This document shows, piece after piece, positions 62,475 through 64,000 of a stretch of DNA of 64,000 nucleotides. This DNA comes from Pseudomonas_T sp032052615 (GTDB taxonomy: Bacteria; Pseudomonadota; Gammaproteobacteria; Pseudomonadales; Pseudomonadaceae): the NCBI GenBank assembly GCA_032052615.1, contig DAMBWF010000008.1, positions 1 through 64,000 on the forward strand, in the 5' to 3' direction. Every line of letters starts with the position of its first letter. Position 1 is the first letter of the stretch. The notes under the pieces are model-generated. The model did not search any database and was not told the origin of the DNA. It was given only the letters and a program-made list of their open reading frames with translations. Made by a program: the position numbers and the translations under genes.

Positions 62475-63563
62475 ATGAGCCGCCCGCCCTTCGACCCGTC
62501 CACCTACGCCGCGCAACTGGAGGAGAAGAAGGCCCGCCTGCTGGAGCTGCTGGCGCCGTTCCATCCCCCGGCGCCGGAGGCCTTCGAGTCGCCCCGGGAG
62601 CACTACCGCCTGCGGGCGGAGTTCCGCCTGTGGCGCGAGGGGGAGGAGCGCTTTTATGCGATGTTCGCCGCTGGCGACAAGCACACGCCGATCCTGCTGG
62701 AGGATTTCCCGGTGGCCAGCCGGCGAATCAACGAGCTGATGCCGCGCCTGAAGGCCGGCTGGCAGGCCAGCCCGGCGCTGTCGTTCAAGCTGTTCCAGGC
62801 TGAATTTCTCACCACCCTGGCCGGCGACGCGTTGATCACTCTCGCCTACCATCGGCCCCTGGACGCCGACTGGCGGCGGGCCGCCGAGGCCCTCGCCACC
62901 GAGCTGGGGGTGAGCCTCGTGGGGCGCGCCCGCGGGCAGCGCATCGTCATCGGGCGCGACTACGTGGAGGAAGTGCTGGAGGTGGCCGGGCGTGCCTTCC
63001 GCTACCGCCAGCCGGAGGGTGCGTTCACCCAGCCCAACGGCGAGGTCAACCGCAAGATGCTGGCCTGGGCCCACGAGGCGATCGGCCAACGCCAGGACGA
63101 CCTGCTGGAGTTGTATTGCGGCAACGGCAACTTCACCCTGCCCCTGGCGACCCGGGTACGGCGGGTGCTGGCCACGGAGATCAGCAAGGCCTCGGTCAAC
63201 GCCGCGCTGGCCAACCTGGCGGACAACGGCGTGGACAACGTCGCCCTGGTCCGGCTCTCCGCCGAGGAATTGACCCAGGCGCTCAACGAGGTGCGGCCGT
63301 TCCGCCGGCTGGCCGGCATCGACCTCAAAGGGTACGACTTCGGCACGATCTTCGTCGACCCGCCCCGGGCCGGCATGGACCCGGACACCTGCGAACTGGC
63401 CCGGCGCTTCCCGCGCATCCTCTATATCTCCTGCAACCCGGAAACCCTGGCGGCCAACCTGGCCCAGCTCCAGGACACCCACCGGGTGACGCGCTGCGCG
63501 CTGTTCGACCAGTTCCCCTACACCCACCACATGGAAAGCGGCGTGCTGCTGGAACGCCGCTGA
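62475..63563 (+). CDS. trmA: tRNA (uracil-5-)-methyltransferase
   Basis: The 362-residue enzyme methylates U54 in the T loop of tRNA. Motifs are FTQPNGEVNRKML, the SAM site LLELYCGNGNFTLPLA, VDPPRAGMDPDTC, and the nucleophile Cys in YISCNPETLAANL, with the catalytic Glu at HMESGVLLERR. Length matches E. coli TrmA. GACGAGGA-type sequence lies just upstream of the ATG. Confidence 0.96.
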   Translation: MSRPPFDPSTYAAQLEEKKARLLELLAPFHPPAPEAFESPREHYRLRAEFRLWREGEERFYAMFAAGDKHTPILLEDFPVASRRINELMPRLKAGWQASPALSFKLFQAEFLTTLAGDALITLAYHRPLDADWRRAAEALATELGVSLVGRARGQRIVIGRDYVEEVLEVAGRAFRYRQPEGAFTQPNGEVNRKMLAWAHEAIGQRQDDLLELYCGNGNFTLPLATRVRRVLATEISKASVNAALANLADNGVDNVALVRLSAEELTQALNEVRPFRRLAGIDLKGYDFGTIFVDPPRAGMDPDTCELARRFPRILYISCNPETLAANLAQLQDTHRVTRCALFDQFPYTHHMESGVLLERR

Positions 63564-63667
63564 GCCGCGCCGCGCGCGGCCTCGGGGGCTGCGACCGTCG
63601 GTAGCAGCCGCCCTTGCCGGGGGCGGCGCTATGCTGGACGCCTCATTCTTCCAGCGGGGCTTTCGCC

Positions 63668-64000
63668 ATGCGCCGTCTTCTCTTTGCCCTCGGTCTGTTC
63701 GCCGCCAGCCTGCAGGCCGCCGAACCCCTCACCCTGGATGTCTACCGCGACCCCCACTGCGGATGCTGCAAGGCCTGGATCGCCGACCTGCGGGCCCATG
63801 GCCTGACCGTCAACGACCACGAGGAGCGGGACATGGCCGCGCTGAAGGAACGCCTCGGCGTGCCGCCGCGCCTGGCCTCCTGCCACACCGCCGTGATCGG
63901 CGACCGCTTCGTCGAGGGCCATGTGCCGGCGGCGGACATCCTCGCCCTGAAGGACCGGCCCGAGCTGCGCGGCATTGCCGTGCCGGGCATGCCGGCGGGC
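63668..64000 (+). CDS. DUF411 family periplasmic metal-binding protein (3' end outside window)
   Basis: The frame begins MRRLLFALGLFAASLQAAEP, a signal peptide with cleavage near residue 18. It continues with YRDPHCGCCKAWIADL, whose CGCC site is typical of DUF411 proteins found near copper resistance genes, then SCHTAVIGDRFVEGHVPA. The 111 codons visible reach the window edge without a stop, and only about 30 more are expected. It may bind Cu in the periplasm. Confidence 0.88.
   Translation, partial: MRRLLFALGLFAASLQAAEPLTLDVYRDPHCGCCKAWIADLRAHGLTVNDHEERDMAALKERLGVPPRLASCHTAVIGDRFVEGHVPAADILALKDRPELRGIAVPGMPAG

Noticed and set aside
1..64000. Search for mobile elements, prophage, CRISPR arrays, tRNA and rRNA genes
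   Set aside because: No transposase, integrase, phage gene, spaced direct-repeat array or tRNA-like cloverleaf was recognised by eye. A tRNAscan or covariance search would settle the RNA genes.

Overview
The window is GC-rich, densely coded chromosomal DNA from a gammaproteobacterium, most likely a Pseudomonas or close relative. The gene content (cysZ, gpx, slyD, ackA-pta, cyoABCDE, hprA, rsmC, lysP, trmA) and two stretches of gene order support this. The order cysZ / Old Yellow Enzyme / TetR / gpx / slyD / ackA / pta / acyltransferase / OmpA lipoprotein matches what I recall of P. aeruginosa PA0846-PA0833, and hprA-rsmC-lysP matches PA4626-PA4628. Both comparisons are from memory. I see no insertion sequence, prophage, CRISPR array, rRNA or tRNA gene.

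Layout. 1-4466: tail of a gene, possible small ORF, sulfate permease CysZ, a TetR-OYE electrophile-response pair, glutathione peroxidase and SlyD. 4560-9259: DUF3565-ackA-pta acetate pathway and a PlsC-type acyltransferase. 9269-15258: a hybrid histidine kinase with three receiver domains followed by a REC-PAS-GGDEF-EAL protein. 15419-17563: OmpA-like lipoprotein, MBL hydrolase, LysE exporter. 17564-18849: gene-poor, with a broken cytochrome c gene. 18850-25510: a sugar cluster (ABC exporter, glycoside hydrolase, UDP-galactopyranose mutase, glycosyltransferase, with divergent galE), followed by a 14-bp tandem repeat. 25691-28808: CYP152 peroxygenase, prolyl aminopeptidase and small unknown genes. 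28825-33787: cyoABCDE terminal oxidase operon, preceded by a small ORF whose stop overlaps the cyoA start.

33911-39015: lactonase-like MBL protein, a coupled pair of ferritin-like genes, a divergent SRAP protein and a TrxB-like flavoprotein. 39066-48634: MalT/LuxR-type regulator, DUF1329 and DUF1302 envelope proteins, acyl-CoA synthetase and a divergent thiolase, together resembling an uptake and activation route for a hydrophobic acid. 48647-54669: LysE exporter, hydroxyacid dehydrogenase, RsmC, LysP, a yybP-ykoY (Mn2+) riboswitch with its GDT1-family exporter, and a SirB1-like protein. 54674-60760: XdhC, an MFS exporter and a three-subunit molybdenum aldehyde oxidoreductase. 61115-64000: NCS2 purine permease, TrmA, and a DUF411 protein cut by the window end.

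The points I find most worth checking are the small ORF coupled to cyoA, the SRAP protein that keeps Cys2 but seems to lack other active-site residues, the coupled ferritin-like pair, and the Glf/glycosidase/ABC cluster.
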